DNA of 64,000 bases from Sepiola atlantica (GCA_963556195.1 OY744521.1:129752788-129816787); one strand, 5' to 3'. Shown: positions 24,106 through 34,495, numbered from the stretch's first letter. The notes: generated by a model from the sequence alone, not told the origin. Translations and numbers: made by a program.

Positions 24106-25154
24106 ATGCCAGTATACTGAAATCATATGCCCTTAATAGGGTTAAGATGAATATTCATATACCCTAAACACTAAATTTACAAAAGCAAAGAAATTCCCAA
24201 ATTTTTACACTTTTATTGTCATTAAGGATATGCGAGCACAACAGGGCTATGTATTTTACTGGTAGGAATTTTTCTTCAGCGCAAAACATCGAACAAGAAT
24301 TAATCGTTTATACAAAATCTCTTAGGCTTTTCCGAAGGGAATTGGGCTGGAACTCATCGTCTTCTTTTATTGACAAACGTTCTGATCGATCTGATGTTCT
24401 TAGGGAAGCTACCTAATATCGACTGGGCCTAGGTCGATCCAGTAAGAAGTTAGACTTTGGCTGTAGGCTACGTGTTGAACCCTTAGGCAAGGTTACAAAG
24501 TAAGAACCGAAATAAAGTGCCATTCTGTTGCCTATATTTGTGATATTAGAGCCGTAGAGTACTATTTTTAGTTCAGAGAAAACGAAAATTTCAGAGAAAT
24601 GAAAAATACCAAGGTTTACAGTTCACATTTTTTAATTTATAAAATTTAAAATTCTTGTTTGCGGATCTTCAATCTGAATTGTAAAAAAATGTATTGTATT
24701 GTTGAAAAATACAGTAAAAATCGTTTATATATAAAAAAAAATGGTGAAAGTTGTTAATTCTATTAAATTAAAGTGTGAAACTTAAAATTGACTTATATAC
24801 AACAAGAATACCTTCATTTTCCTTAATACATAACAATGCCGCTTGTGTCGTATGAATAATGGTTCCACTCAGGCGTGATTGATAAGGATACTATAAAGGT
24901 AAGTAAAATACCAGTTAAAATGTTTATTGGCAATGCTTATATTAACAGTGCTAAAATAGTAACAATGTTTATATTTTTAATAAGAAATATTTCTACCAGT
25001 AAAATACATAGCCCTGTTGTGCTCGCATACCCTTAATGACAATAAAAGTGTAAACATTTGGGAATTTCTTTGCTTTTGTAAATTTAGTGTTTAGTGTATA
25101 TGAATGTTCATCTTAACCCTATTAAGGGCATATGATTTAAGTATACTGGCATTT
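24104..25154. mobile_element. Foldback/TIR element with about 165-bp inverted arms
   Basis: The left arm 24104-24268 and right arm 24985-25154 are reverse complements with few mismatches. Both include AAATGCCAGTATAC, CATATGCCCTTAATAGGGTT, ATTTACAAAAGCAAAGAAAT and CAACAGGGCTATGTATTTTA. The 715-bp interior has a 66-codon plus-strand frame (24216-24416) that mostly lies in the arm and has no known motif. There is no transposase. It sits exactly at the end of block A of the retroelement, and a (TA)n tract (25161-25202) follows the right arm. A non-autonomous DNA transposon is the simplest reading. Confidence 0.8.
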
Positions 25155-25159
25155 TCATG

Positions 25160-25160
<1 letters not shown>

Positions 25161-25202
<42 letters not shown>
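25161..25202. repeat. (TA)n microsatellite
   Basis: A TA run immediately outside the right arm of the foldback element. Confidence 0.95.
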
Positions 25203-25207
<5 letters not shown>

Positions 25208-27070
25208 AATATCTTTAATATATAAGTAAGGATTTTCGGAGTTTGTCATCGATGTCAATTGATCTGATTAATCAATATTTTATTCTGACTAGCATTTTTT
25301 CTGTCTAACCTAAAATAATACTTTTTTAATCAAATATATTTCCCTTCAGTTTTCGTCACATAACAACTATTCTGACGTTCTTCATAAAAATATGTTCTAC
25401 ATTTCTGCGAGAATTATATAGTTTTAGATGCACGCTAAACAATTTACTTATCAGTATTACTTGTATATCATAATAAAAGATATACTAATTTGATTTTTTA
25501 AAATATACTTACACTGAATTACAATGTTGCTTTCATGAATATTATAATCCAAGAAAATGATGTAATGCAATTAGTGGTCGTAACGAATAGATTCGAATTA
25601 CTCCTTAGGGCAAGTTCATTTTCTATTTAACACATTCTATCAAACTGTTGTCTAAATAAAAGGCTTCTAATTTCAGCCAGAACTTATTTTACCTGAATTA
25701 TCATTAAAAAAAAAATGCGTTTAAAACTCTGATGATATACACACTATATTACTTACTATATTACTTACAATTACTTTCTAAAAAATGTACTTACCTCTTA
25801 ATAACATCATTAAAATTAGTCAAGGAAGACATTTAGATCGATTCTTTTCACTCCACGTTTAGTGTGAAATGGTACTTATTATAAGCAGTGACAGGTCGTT
25901 AGAGAGATGTGTTTTATGGAGAGAGGGGGATAGAGAGAGGGGCGGGTAGAAAAAGAGGGGACGATACTAGTCTTATTATTAATCAGTTATTTATTTTTAC
26001 ATCTTTCACAGCCAGAATACATTTCGGCTTATTCTTAAACAAGTCAACAATTTAATTCTTTTGTTTAAAACTTGACTAAAAGACTGATTTAATTTTTGTT
26101 TATAGGAAAGTTGAAATGAATTTGGAAGCATTTTAATTATATTTTCAAAATCCGAAAAATCTTATTTAGACTAAAGACTGTCGGACATGGAAAGGGATCC
26201 TGCATATATCTCCAGTGGGCTTTCCCGGGGCAACAAACCCATAAAGACTCGGCTAATAGTCTACTAGTGTGAACTTTGTTTTGATAACCAACTGCCATTT
26301 TGTCTAACTTACTCTATTTAAAATACGGTTAGGAGAGCGATGCAAGCTCGAATTCAATTTGATTCTTGTTCTTTGAGAACATCTTGTCAGACACAAACCA
26401 CTAAATTGAACAACTTAATGAAAAATGGGTTTATTCTTTTTTCGTCCTAGCATACGTATGCGATACTCAGTCCGTCGGTCGGTCTGACATGCTCTTTTTT
26501 AAAAGCCGAATTTAGATTTAAGACTCAAATAAAACGGACGCATCTTATGTTAAATGTGTTTCATCAACTTTCTAACACGCTCTCTCCGTCTGTCATAGTT
26601 ATGTTTACATCGCACTTTCGTCGTCTGTCACGCTTAAATTTCAAATAGAACTATCGTTTGTCTGTCACGCTTCAGTTTCCATCGCTGAGCGTGGAGATTG
26701 AATGGACGCATCTTAAGAGCATTCTATTTTATTCATTTCTCCCGCGGGAGTGTCTCTTTCATCTGACCGTCATCAGAGGAAAAACCGTTGGAAACAAATT
26801 GAAGAGTGAAAGCAAAATGAATACACAATTTTATTGGAAAGATAAACAAAAAATCTCATCAAGTCGAGACTTTTGAAAAACACATAAAAAATTGATGAAA
26901 CAATTTCACAGAAAAAAGTCATGAAGTGCGTTTAAAAAACGACGACAATGGCTCTGGAAATGAGCATTTCCTTTGTATATGTTGGTTTACGAAACTACTC
27001 GGTAATATTGCAACATATTTAGCCATCACGAGTCCATGTCCTGCCGCATTTGTTATATAGAGCGAATAAA
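25203..27070. other. Spacer, nothing recognised
   Basis: AT-rich non-coding DNA with a GA-rich patch at 25905-25965. At 26640-26780 the words CTGTCACGCTT and GGACGCATCTTA recur irregularly (also 26540-26560), suggesting decayed short repeats. The frame 26658-26876 has no motif. Confidence 0.4.
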
Positions 27071-27072
27071 AT

Positions 27073-27073
27073 G

Positions 27074-27129
<56 letters not shown>

Positions 27130-27130
27130 T
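27073..27130. repeat. (CTA)n microsatellite
   Basis: A trinucleotide run of about 19 units, directly before the LINE 3' tail. Confidence 0.95.
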
Positions 27131-27132
27131 AA

Positions 27133-27640
27133 TAAAAATGATGAAAACAGCTGAAATCTTAAAGAAACTCCTCGAATGCGGGAACCAACCCACATAAACT
27201 ACAAACGTTAACTAGTTGCAAGTTGCAATAGCAAAGGAAATAAAAACATAAAAATAACCCCACCCAATGAACCCAAGGGAAATGAAACTGCACAACGTGA
27301 TGGCACTAGCCTCTGCTATTACCACAAAATGGTAGTTAGGGTCAAGGAGGGTAAAAGACCGAGGAGGAAGAGCGTCAACTTGACCTCCATTGGAACGGGT
27401 GTAGAGAGTACTGAGACCTTGTGGAAGTTTAAGGCCACTCACATTTCAGAGAAGACCAATTGTCGTTGTTAGCAATAAATAATGGTAAACGGCTGTATCG
27501 ATAACACAAAATGATTTGAAACTGTTATCGAAGACGTGCAAAGTGCCAGAAATCTGCGGAGACTTGTTGTCATTCAGACTCCAGAAAACACAACTTGTTA
27601 TTGTTAGTGAGCATTGAACAATCACTGATAATTACTCTTG
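27133..27640 (+). mobile_element. RLE-type LINE 3' tail, copy 1
   Basis: The plus-strand start encodes MKTAEILKKLLECGNQPT then a stop. This matches the very C-terminus of the minus-strand LINE at about 54500 (IKTAEILRSIVECENQPT, stop). The 3' untranslated part that follows (GACCTCCATTGGAACGG, GAGTACTG, AGAAGACCAATTGTCGTTGT, GACTTGTTGTCA) parallels 54330-54000 read in reverse. The copy is 5'-truncated, and a (CTA)n tract sits where the coding region should continue. Confidence 0.65.
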
Positions 27641-27702
27641 TGAAAACTCCTATTTAACAAATACTACTGCTACTACTACAGCTACTACTGAACAGAAAGT
27701 AC

Positions 27703-27704
<2 letters not shown>

Positions 27705-27759
<55 letters not shown>
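27705..27759. repeat. (TA)n microsatellite
   Basis: A TA run separating the two LINE tails. Confidence 0.95.
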
Positions 27760-27764
<5 letters not shown>

Positions 27765-27774
27765 GAACAAAATT

Positions 27775-28110
27775 TAAAACAAACTTGGTAGCACCAACAT
27801 CGGTTGATACCACAGGAAATGACCGTAAGGGAGGGTGTAAAGAACCAGGGGAGATCAGCATCCAGACATCCTCTGGAACGGCACGGAGAATACTGGAATG
27901 CTGAGAAAATTTATTACCAATCAAATTCCAAGGACAACCACCTGTTGTCATACGCTAATAACTAATACTATGCAGCTGTTGCGAGAACGCAATGTGATTT
28001 GCTACGATTATCGAAAGAAGCAGAGAGTATTTAGAAGACTTGTTGTCACTAAAACTCCGAGCTACTCTTTATATATTGATACGATAGTGAAAGTATTATG
28101 TAATACGACT
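27775..28110 (+). mobile_element. RLE-type LINE 3' tail, copy 2
   Basis: A divergent direct repeat of 27280-27620. It reads TGATACCACA, GGAGGGTGTAAAGA, CCTCTGGAACGGCACGG, GAATACTGG, AAGGACAACCACCTGTTGTC, ATCGAAAGAAGC and GACTTGTTGTCACT. No coding part is included. Confidence 0.6.
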
Positions 28111-28139
28111 TTGTCTTTGTAACGTGTTGACCAAGCCCG

Positions 28140-28365
28140 ACACTACATTTCTTCTGGCTAGTCTTGAGAATTATATGATGACGAACGAACATATACTACG
28201 ATGCTTTCTCCAATGAAAGGGTAATGCCGGGAAGGATGATATAATGATAGCAGAATAGATACTACACAACCCACAAGCAGGAGATAATGCTTGGGAAGAT
28301 GGTCTCATGACATAAGAAAAGATACTACATTACCCCCTCCTCCCAATAATAAAGAAGGAGGTTAG
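28140..28365 (-). repeat. LTR-like tandem units at the 3' side of the Gypsy element
   Basis: On the minus strand three imperfect units of about 60-65 bp repeat the order GTAGTAT, TTC, TCAT(G/T)AT or TCATGA, then CC(A/C)(A/G)GCATTA-CC. A purine-rich GGGAGGAGGGGG (28323-28340) precedes the first unit, where a polypurine tract would be expected. The same units, on the plus strand, form the array at 33885-34370. An LTR U3 region is my inference. Confidence 0.5.
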
Positions 28366-28517
28366 GTTTGAGAGGGTAGTATCATAACGAACAAGTAGTA
28401 AAATTAATAGAAGTAATAGACAGAATTGCAACAAATGTGTATTTTTTTTTAATTTTTGCCACTCTAAATTACTTATTACATTTGTTCCCATTTTATTTTA
28501 ATCACAAGGGGACAAAG

Positions 28518-28727
28518 TCACTCTATCGGCCAGGTTTTTGCTGGTTCTGTTGGAACGCTTTGGTAGTCTGGTATTGCGAGTAAATCATGACTCTGGGTTT
28601 CCGGGTCTGATGATACGCTGGGATTGATTTTCTCTCTCCGTCCTGAGTCTCCTTCTGTGTGCAAGTGGTTGAGATTCTCAAAACAGGGGCTCCGAATCGG
28701 TTTGGGGATGAGATCGTTTCGGAGCAA
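28518..28727 (-). CDS. Unrecognised short frame after integrase
   Basis: A 70-codon minus-strand frame (MLRNDLIPKPIRSPCFENLN...) lies just past the integrase stop. It is hydrophilic with Pro and Ser. Its position suggests the C-terminal tail of the Gypsy polyprotein in another frame, but I recognise no domain. Confidence 0.25.
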   Translation of the reverse strand: MLRNDLIPKPIRSPCFENLNHLHTEGDSGRREKINPSVSSDPETQSHDLLAIPDYQSVPTEPAKTWPIE

Positions 28728-28799
28728 GTGAACGATCCTGGGTTTCTAGAAACGATATGGACTCAGTATCCGATGGTTGTAGTAAGTCCGTAGATTAAT

Positions 28800-29330
28800 C
28801 ATATGATGCGATGCTGACAGGTTGAACGGTCTTGAGATGTAGGCGCTTCATCGGGGTCTATATTGAGTGCAGGTATATCCCCTGAAGGTGCAAGGCCTCT
28901 AAGGGAAACAGTGGATTCTTTTCCATCAGCATTTTGCATCAAGGCATACTGTGGATTCGTTTCGATCAGTTCCACTTTGTTTGTTAAGGGATCATTCTTA
29001 CTATGACGGACGAAACGTCTCAGGAGAACCGTTCCAGGTTTCGAGAGCCATGAAGGAAGCGAAGTTTCCCCCGAGCTTCCATGTTTAAATAGAAGAAACC
29101 TCTCGTGAGGCGTGGCATTTGTGGCTGTACAAAGGAGCGTCCTTATAGCGTACAGAGATTCAGGGAGATCTTCCTAGTAGATAATTTGCGGTTCGCGGGA
29201 GCTACTGATATGCTATTCCATATTATGCATTATAACGCTAACATTACGCATTACCATGAGGGTGATAAAGCGTCGTCCGGCTTGTGGTCACTCCTCGTTC
29301 ATGAAGAAATTATCTAGTTGCTCAGACATA
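28800..29330 (-). pseudogene. Gypsy integrase, second half and C-terminus
   Basis: Reading down from 29400, one frame gives VPAYIHSDCG, with the second catalytic Asp in an I-H-S-D-x-G context. After stops come TATNATPHERFLLFKHGSS and SLPSWLSKPGTVLLRRFVRH, then KNDPLTNKVELIETNPQYAL and TVSLRGLAPSG, ending at a TGA near 28800. This is the typical Gypsy integrase C-terminal region. The segment that should hold the catalytic Glu (after YHP-H-GN) is out of frame and has stops. Confidence 0.8.
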
Positions 29331-29403
29331 AAAAAGACTCCACAGTCTGAATGGATGTAGGCTGGAACCCCCAAAATGGCAAATAAAGAGCAGAAACACT
29401 GTA

Positions 29404-29720
29404 TCACCGAGTTATGTCCGGACAAGGAAATGCGAACAGGAATCGCGAACATACGTCGATAACTGTTATAATGTAACGATTCACATTTTTAGATGGTAGG
29501 TGATCCTTAAAATGTATGTTTATTCTCTCGAATGGTTGAGTCGCTTTTATCAGCGTCCCGGTTTTAGGTCTGAAAAACTGTGGTTTACGTTGTGCACATA
29601 TTCTACCTGATTTTATCATTCTTATTACGTCGTCCGACGAATACGTTAGATTTCTAATTCGTACCACATGTGTCATTCTTGTTATGCCTGGGTGACACAG
29701 TTCATTGTGTAAGATCCGAA
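29404..29720 (-). pseudogene. Gypsy integrase, zinc finger and first catalytic Asp
   Basis: The frame reads MTHVVRIRNLTYSSDDVIRM, SGRICAQRKPQFFRP and YIITVIDVCSRFLFAFPCPD. The last holds the first catalytic Asp in V-I-D-x-x-S-R-F. Upstream, LHNELCHPGIT supplies the two His of the HHCC finger. The C-x-x-C pair is degraded: a Gly stands where the first Cys of SGRIC is normally found. The frame then ends, so the core is split. Confidence 0.8.
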
Positions 29721-29939
29721 GCTAATCCGTATTTGGTATCGAGCTACATACTTTCGATAATGCGTCAACTGCAGCATTCTCTTTACCAGATCGGTTGATT
29801 GTATCAAAAGAAAAAAAACAGGAGAGTTCTATTTTCCACGTTGCTATGTTATCATTTTTGTATTTTGCTTGTTGTCCTGGTGTTGAACATAAATGCGACG
29901 GATTTTTGACTAGTAATTAGTCTAAAATGTCGTCCGATA

Positions 29940-30250
29940 AAATAGTGTCTCCACTTTCTGAGTACTCCCTCTATAGCATAAGCCTTTCTCAATTGCTGAG
30001 TCTTATTGTTCTGAACACGACAAGGATCTTGAAAATAAAAACGACAGCGCGTCTGGGTTGTCTTAAAGAAGCAGCAATTACATAATCAGATGCACCTGTC
30101 TCCACCACCAGAAAGAATAGCGGGGTCTATAGCTGTAATTGCTGCGTTGGCTATATACTTTTTAATATTTTAAAAAGCCTCCACTGCTGCGTGATAGAAA
30201 ATGAAACTGTCCGTTTGTAACAATGGGTGAATTTTGCTTGAAGAGGAAGA
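29940..30250 (-). pseudogene. Gypsy RNase H remains
   Basis: Minus-strand fragments read RPLLQLPIPNNMRALKRAV (the connection between RT and RNase H, near 30330-30280) and later VETGASDYVIAASLRQ (near 30100). RNase H of this family carries D-A-S-D at that place; here the first Asp is Gly. Stops interrupt the region. Confidence 0.65.
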
Positions 30251-30399
30251 AATCCACTATTAGTAATGTGAAAACATACAAACAGCTCGTTTTAGGGCAC
30301 GCATATTATTAGGGATTGGCAGTTGTAGCAACGGCCTCATTCTATCTGGGTCTGGTGACAGATCCTTTGCTCACGGTGTACCCTAACAAATTCATAGTG

Positions 30400-30870
30400 T
30401 CTACGCTAAAAACGAATTTTCAGAATATGATCTGCATACTTGTGCCCACATATCGTTACAGTTTCAATGTAGGTAGAGGTGCACTCCAATCTTTCATCGC
30501 TAATTATTTTGCCCATGATTCGCTGAAAACTGGCAACACTATTCGTTACTCCAAATGGTATCCTTTTAAACTGGTAGAGGCGGCCATTTGCCCCAAAAGC
30601 TGTGTAGGCTCGATCCACTGGTTGATAGGCGCCTCTGAGGTCTAGTGTGTTGTACATTTTATATTTCGCAATTTCACTTATGATTTCATCTATCCGCGGT
30701 AGTGGGTAAGCATCCAGTAGGGTAAAACTATTTATGATTTCAGCATAATCAATTACCAGCTCTTTTTGTGGTTCTCGTAAGATGTTATTACAACTTGGGC
30801 TTTCTTCGGAGACTCACTTATTTCAATAATTCCTTCACCAAATATTCCCGTAATCTCGGGTTTTATTAAT
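30400..30870 (-). pseudogene. Gypsy reverse transcriptase, inactive
   Basis: The frame from 30657 reads MYNTLDLRGAYQPVDRAYTA, GRLYQFKRIPFGVTNSVASF and TYIETVTICGH. The first holds the catalytic Asp of motif A (L-D-L). In the last, the Y-x-D-D/N box is replaced by Y-I-E-T, so the polymerase would be dead. Upstream, LVIDYAEIINSFTLLDAYPL and PRIDEIISEIA are present but in a shifted frame. Length and order otherwise match Gypsy RTs. Confidence 0.85.
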
Positions 30871-30872
30871 TG

Positions 30873-31295
30873 TTAATCGTCAAGTGAAATGAGCCTATAT
30901 TCAATCGCAGTCTTGATATAAATTATTGAAGAGTGATGGTACTGAACATTGGCTTCTGTTAAGCCACAAATGGTAAAAGTTGGTTTGTGTCCTCCAAAAG
31001 AAATCTGAATACGAGAATGATGCTGAAAATCGTGCCCTACTATAACGTCACTACACAAGTTTTTAATTATCAACATGTTGATGATTTATATGGAATATTT
31101 TTAAAAAATAAGCTTACCAGACAATATCCAATCACTTGTGACGATAAAGAAACATTTATCATGGACACACAAGTAAAACAAGAAAAAATTCCAGTTATAA
31201 GCTGTTACGATATTAGAATTAATATAATTATCAGAGCTGCCTGTGCTAATTAGAGCATCAATAGAGACGCCATTAATCCGCATTATACTTTTCAA
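30873..31295 (-). pseudogene. Gypsy aspartic protease, inactive
   Basis: The frame from 31295 has MRINGVSIDALISTGSSDNY, in which the catalytic Asp of the D-T/S-G triad is Ser. After NSNIV the frame slips (FFLFYLCVHDKC is an out-of-frame reading). The expected sequence continues in another frame (VSLSSQVIGYCLVSL). The C-terminal half reads NLCSDVIVGHDFQHHSRIQI and GHKPTFTICGLTEANV from 31076. Confidence 0.8.
31108..31180. repeat. Inverted repeat arm within Gypsy protease
   Basis: About 70 bp (ACCAGACAATATCCAATCAC, then TTGTGACGATAAAGAAACAT, then ATGGACACACAAGTA). Its reverse complement is at 31680-31752. Confidence 0.9.
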
Positions 31296-31384
31296 GAAGG
31301 GACCCTGGAGACGCAGCTGTTATAGTAGTCACCATGAAGGAGGTAGAATTTTAAAAAAAATTATTATTTTATTTTTTTAGTTCA

Positions 31385-31929
31385 AAAGAAAATATGGACC
31401 TACAAATCTTAGAAATATGTCCCAACTTCCCACACTCGTGACACCTAGCATCTCTGTCCGGACAAAAAAACCAAGGGTGTAGACTTAACCCACAAAAGTG
31501 GCATTTACGACCTGTGGAAGCATCGGTGATAGCCAACTCTGAAGGATTTGCTGTTTTGTTGTCGCCGTGTAGCGAGCAAGTATCGCAACAAATATTTCGC
31601 TTTTGTGTTTTCGGTATGTAGCGTGTAGTGTTTCAATACCTTCTTCATCAGTGGTACAATCCATAATAATTTCATGTGTCTACTTGTGTGTCCATGACAA
31701 ATGTTTCTTTATCGTCACAAGTGATTGGATATTGTCTGGTCAGCTTACTTCTTTTTTAAATATACATATGATGGTTAGGAGTCCGAGATTATTAATTTAT
31801 CGCTGTGGATTTTCTGCATGTAATGTTTGCAAAATGTTTTCAAACGTCACTTGCCAATGAGTCCGGCGATTTTTAATTAGAAGTCTCAGGTTCCACGTCG
31901 AACCGTTGTATGCGCATTAGTTGCTCCAT
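31385..31929 (-). pseudogene. Gypsy gag with two zinc knuckles, interrupted
   Basis: A start codon at 31929-31927 opens MEQLMRIQRFDVEPETSN, then a stop. WQVTFENILQTLHAENPQR follows in another frame. Near 31520-31400 come CHFCGLSLHPWFFC and CHECGKLGHISKIC, both exact C-x2-C-x4-H-x4-C zinc knuckles for nucleic-acid binding. Between these parts, 31680-31770 is plus-strand protease sequence, an inverted insertion. Confidence 0.75.
31680..31752. repeat. Inverted repeat arm within Gypsy gag
   Basis: The partner of 31108-31180, about 97% identical by eye. It places a protease fragment in plus orientation inside gag. Confidence 0.9.
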
Positions 31930-32249
31930 GCTTACTATATGTCGCAAAAAATTGTAATAAGAAACAGAAACAGCAGTAGACGTAGGAAAGCTTTATTCGG
32001 CATAGAGTGGTAATACATTAGTAGTTCCCTATTTTACAAGATTAGTAGTAGCAGAAGAGTTCTCCAAAAAGAAGATAATCAAAAATAAGAGAAGCCATTC
32101 TTAATTATTTATTACAACTATTAAAGCACTACACTAAATAATCATTCTGCGATATGGTAGTTAGCATATAAATTATATAGGAATAAAATACGCATAAAAA
32201 GCTGATAATATATAAGAGGAAGGAAACCTAGCCATACAGATCTGAATAC

Positions 32250-32251
<2 letters not shown>

Positions 32252-32306
<55 letters not shown>
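32252..32306. repeat. (TA)n microsatellite
   Basis: An uninterrupted TA run. Confidence 0.95.
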
Positions 32307-32309
<3 letters not shown>

Positions 32310-32384
32310 GAAAATATGTATATATATAATTATACTTTAATGTATACGCATATAATATTATACGGTCATATAACATGAATTAGA

Positions 32385-32560
32385 AAAATACATTAAAAAC
32401 ATTGCCAAGGCTGCTTCAAAGAAGATAAGCTCCCTCTACCGTGTTAGTAAACTTCTCACACCTGACATTATCCTATATCTATGCAAAGACATCATCCACC
32501 TATGCATGGAGTATTGTTGTCACATCTGGGATGGTTTTACATCTCCAAATGCTTTTAATG
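32385..32560 (+). pseudogene. CR1-like LINE, post-RT fragment
   Basis: The plus-strand frame reads IKNIAKAASKKISSLYRVSK, then LLTPDIILYLCKDIIHLCME and YCCHIWDG. This is the best-preserved copy in the window of the region after the RT (S-L-Y-R, L-T-P-x-x-I-L-Y, M-E-Y-C-C-H-I-W). It is truncated at both ends. Confidence 0.8.
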
Positions 32561-32977
32561 CAAATAATAATGCTTTATTAATACTACAATCAATCACACG
32601 ATTCGCAAAATATATCTTTAAGAAAATATTTCCCCGATGCACACACATATCTAAATAAACAAATGCGAAAGTTTTTTAAAAAAATTTATCACGCATATAT
32701 AACATTCAAAACGAGTTAATGGTACTTAAATCATTACTACAATAAGATGGTTTCTAATACGGTATATATAGTTCTAAATACACCATACAGACATTCAAAT
32801 ATCTGTCTAATTTGCATAATTTATTTTTTTAACTGTCTATAATTAATTAATGATTGCTGTTATCTATTTACCATTTCATTACTAAGTTTGCCTGTGTATC
32901 TTCAATAGTTATATCGTTATTAACAGTAGTTAGTTCTAGTAATTTAATAAAAAATGAATAAATTACAAAAAACGTCT
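32561..32977. other. AT-rich spacer
   Basis: No feature recognised. Confidence 0.4.
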
Positions 32978-33184
32978 TGCCTCTCATCTTTGGGGTGGAG
33001 TAAGTTCATTACTTACTGCCTGAAGCGCACTGACCGGGGAATGCCGACGGGGTTGCCCAGGCTATTTTTGCTAGGCCAGAGTGATCTTCCTATAGTGGCG
33101 CTGGCTTGACTCTTCCCCGACCTTGTGTCACATATTGCTGCGGTGGGAAGCAATTAGATACCTGCTCTGGACTCTTTAAAATAA
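32978..33184 (+). mobile_element. U2-headed SINE family, copy lacking the head
   Basis: Matches the body of the minus-strand element at 7770-7945: TTTGGGGTGGAGTAAGTT, ATTACTTACTGCCTGA, GGGAATGCCGACGGG, CCCAGGCTATTTTTG, CCCCGACCTTGTGTCACAT and a GGACTCTTTAAA end. The U2-like 60 nt are absent, as expected for a 5'-truncated copy. GGCTATTTTTGCTAGG resembles an Sm-type U-rich site. Confidence 0.7.
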
Positions 33185-33884
33185 ATTTGCTTTTCTTCAC
33201 CTTCTCTAGCGACGACGGATTTTCTTTTTTCTTATTATTTTTGAAAGACATGATTTATTTACGAAATAGAGTCAAAAATATATAAAGTCTGAAATAAAAA
33301 CGTCTTTTACTTAAAATACAAACCGATAAAATTGGATTTTCTGTTTAAATTGTAAGCTTTTTTTAATGTAAAGTTTTCTTATAATTTTTAATAAATTGTT
33401 TATCAACATTTCTCGCCTCCACAGTATATAAAAAACAGACATGCTGACCTTTTTAATGAACTCCCACTCTTTAGAAAAAAGGTGTATTTTGCTTTCATTT
33501 GGCGTTAATTCCTATTTCAGTCACGTAAATTATTTAGTGTAAAATAAGTTTCGCCATTACTCATAATGAAACCATACAAAAAACATTAATATCCTAAGTT
33601 ATGTTAAGTTTCATCGTACACGTGAAACACCAAAATAAAAATTAGGTCGGAAAAATATAGTCGCCATTTAAACAAGTTGAGTAAGAGGCTAGGTAAGGAA
33701 GAAGGGTAACTTAAGGTTATAAACATGTCTTTTTTATTAATATGAAACAATATGAAAGGAAGTTATCGTTCTTCCTTAGCTAGCATACTTCTCTTTGTTC
33801 ATACAGATGTCGACTATATTTTTCAGCCCATTTTTGATTTTGGTATTTTACGTGTACAATAAAACTTGCCAAAGCATATTCGCA
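33185..33884. other. AT-rich spacer, nothing recognised
   Basis: Non-coding sequence. The minus-strand frame 33780-34001 only mirrors the tandem array. Confidence 0.4.
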
Positions 33885-34370
33885 GGCATTACCTTCTTCT
33901 TGTATGAGGTGATACTCCCAGGTATTACCTTCTCTATTTTGAAGCGGCATTATAGTATCTGTTCTGTTGTCATGATACCATCCGACCAGGAATAGGCACA
34001 TCTTTTTTGTGGAGTGTGGGTGGAATCCTCCGAGGCTTTACCTCCTCCTTTTTGAAAGGTGTTAGTGTAGTATATTTTTATTCCTCGTGATACATTGCTC
34101 CTAGGCATTACCTTCTCTTTGGGGAGATTTATAGTATATGTTCGTTCCTCACGATATTATTATCCCAGGATTACTTTTTACATTTTTAGGGGGTCAAGGT
34201 AGTGTACTATTCATTCTGTTGTCATGATATCCTCCTCCCAGGCATTAACTCCTCTTTATTTATTTTTTGTGTTTTAGTGTTCGTTAGCCATACAATCTTC
34301 TCAGTCATGTTCCCTTCCTGTTGAGTGGGTCAATGTATGTAGTTCGTTCATCATGATATCAGGCTCCGGC
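33885..34370 (+). repeat. LTR-like tandem array, six to seven imperfect units
   Basis: Units contain GGCATTACCT(C/T)CTC, a G/T-rich spacer, TATAGTATATGTTC-like and TCATGATAT-like words. Anchors lie near 33885, 33921, 33987, 34034, 34103, 34167 and 34241, giving a typical spacing of 64-74 bp with two shorter units. The same unit flanks the Gypsy element at 28140-28365 in the opposite orientation. It may be the U3 part of a second LTR of that family. Confidence 0.65.
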
Positions 34371-34416
34371 CTAACAAAAAATATGCGACTGGAGGCAGCA
34401 TATATTTGCTAGTTTA

Positions 34417-34418
<2 letters not shown>

Positions 34419-34493
<75 letters not shown>
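34419..34493. repeat. (TA)n microsatellite
   Basis: An uninterrupted TA run. Confidence 0.95.

Positions 34494-34495
<2 letters not shown>

Larger units (their letters stand above)
28366..32090 (-). mobile_element. Ty3/Gypsy LTR retrotransposon, degenerate
   Basis: A minus-strand element whose parts occur in canonical order from high to low coordinates: LTR-like end with AATAAA (about 32090-31952), gag start (31929), two zinc knuckles (31520-31385), protease (31295-30930), RT (30870-30400), RNase H (30180-29950), integrase zinc finger and core (29720-29060), and integrase C-terminus (29040-28800). Each domain is recognisable, but frameshifts and stops separate them and several catalytic residues are changed. 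Within gag (31680-31770) lies a plus-strand copy of about 70 bp from the protease region. The clade within Gypsy is not assigned. Confidence 0.85.

Noticed and set aside
26740..26775. A third hammerhead (minus strand CTGATGA...GAAA)
   Set aside because: The segment between CTGATGA and GAAA cannot form a proper stem II and no stem I closure is visible.
30316..30645. Plus-strand 109-codon frame
   Set aside because: Exactly antisense to the Gypsy reverse transcriptase, which has clear family motifs.
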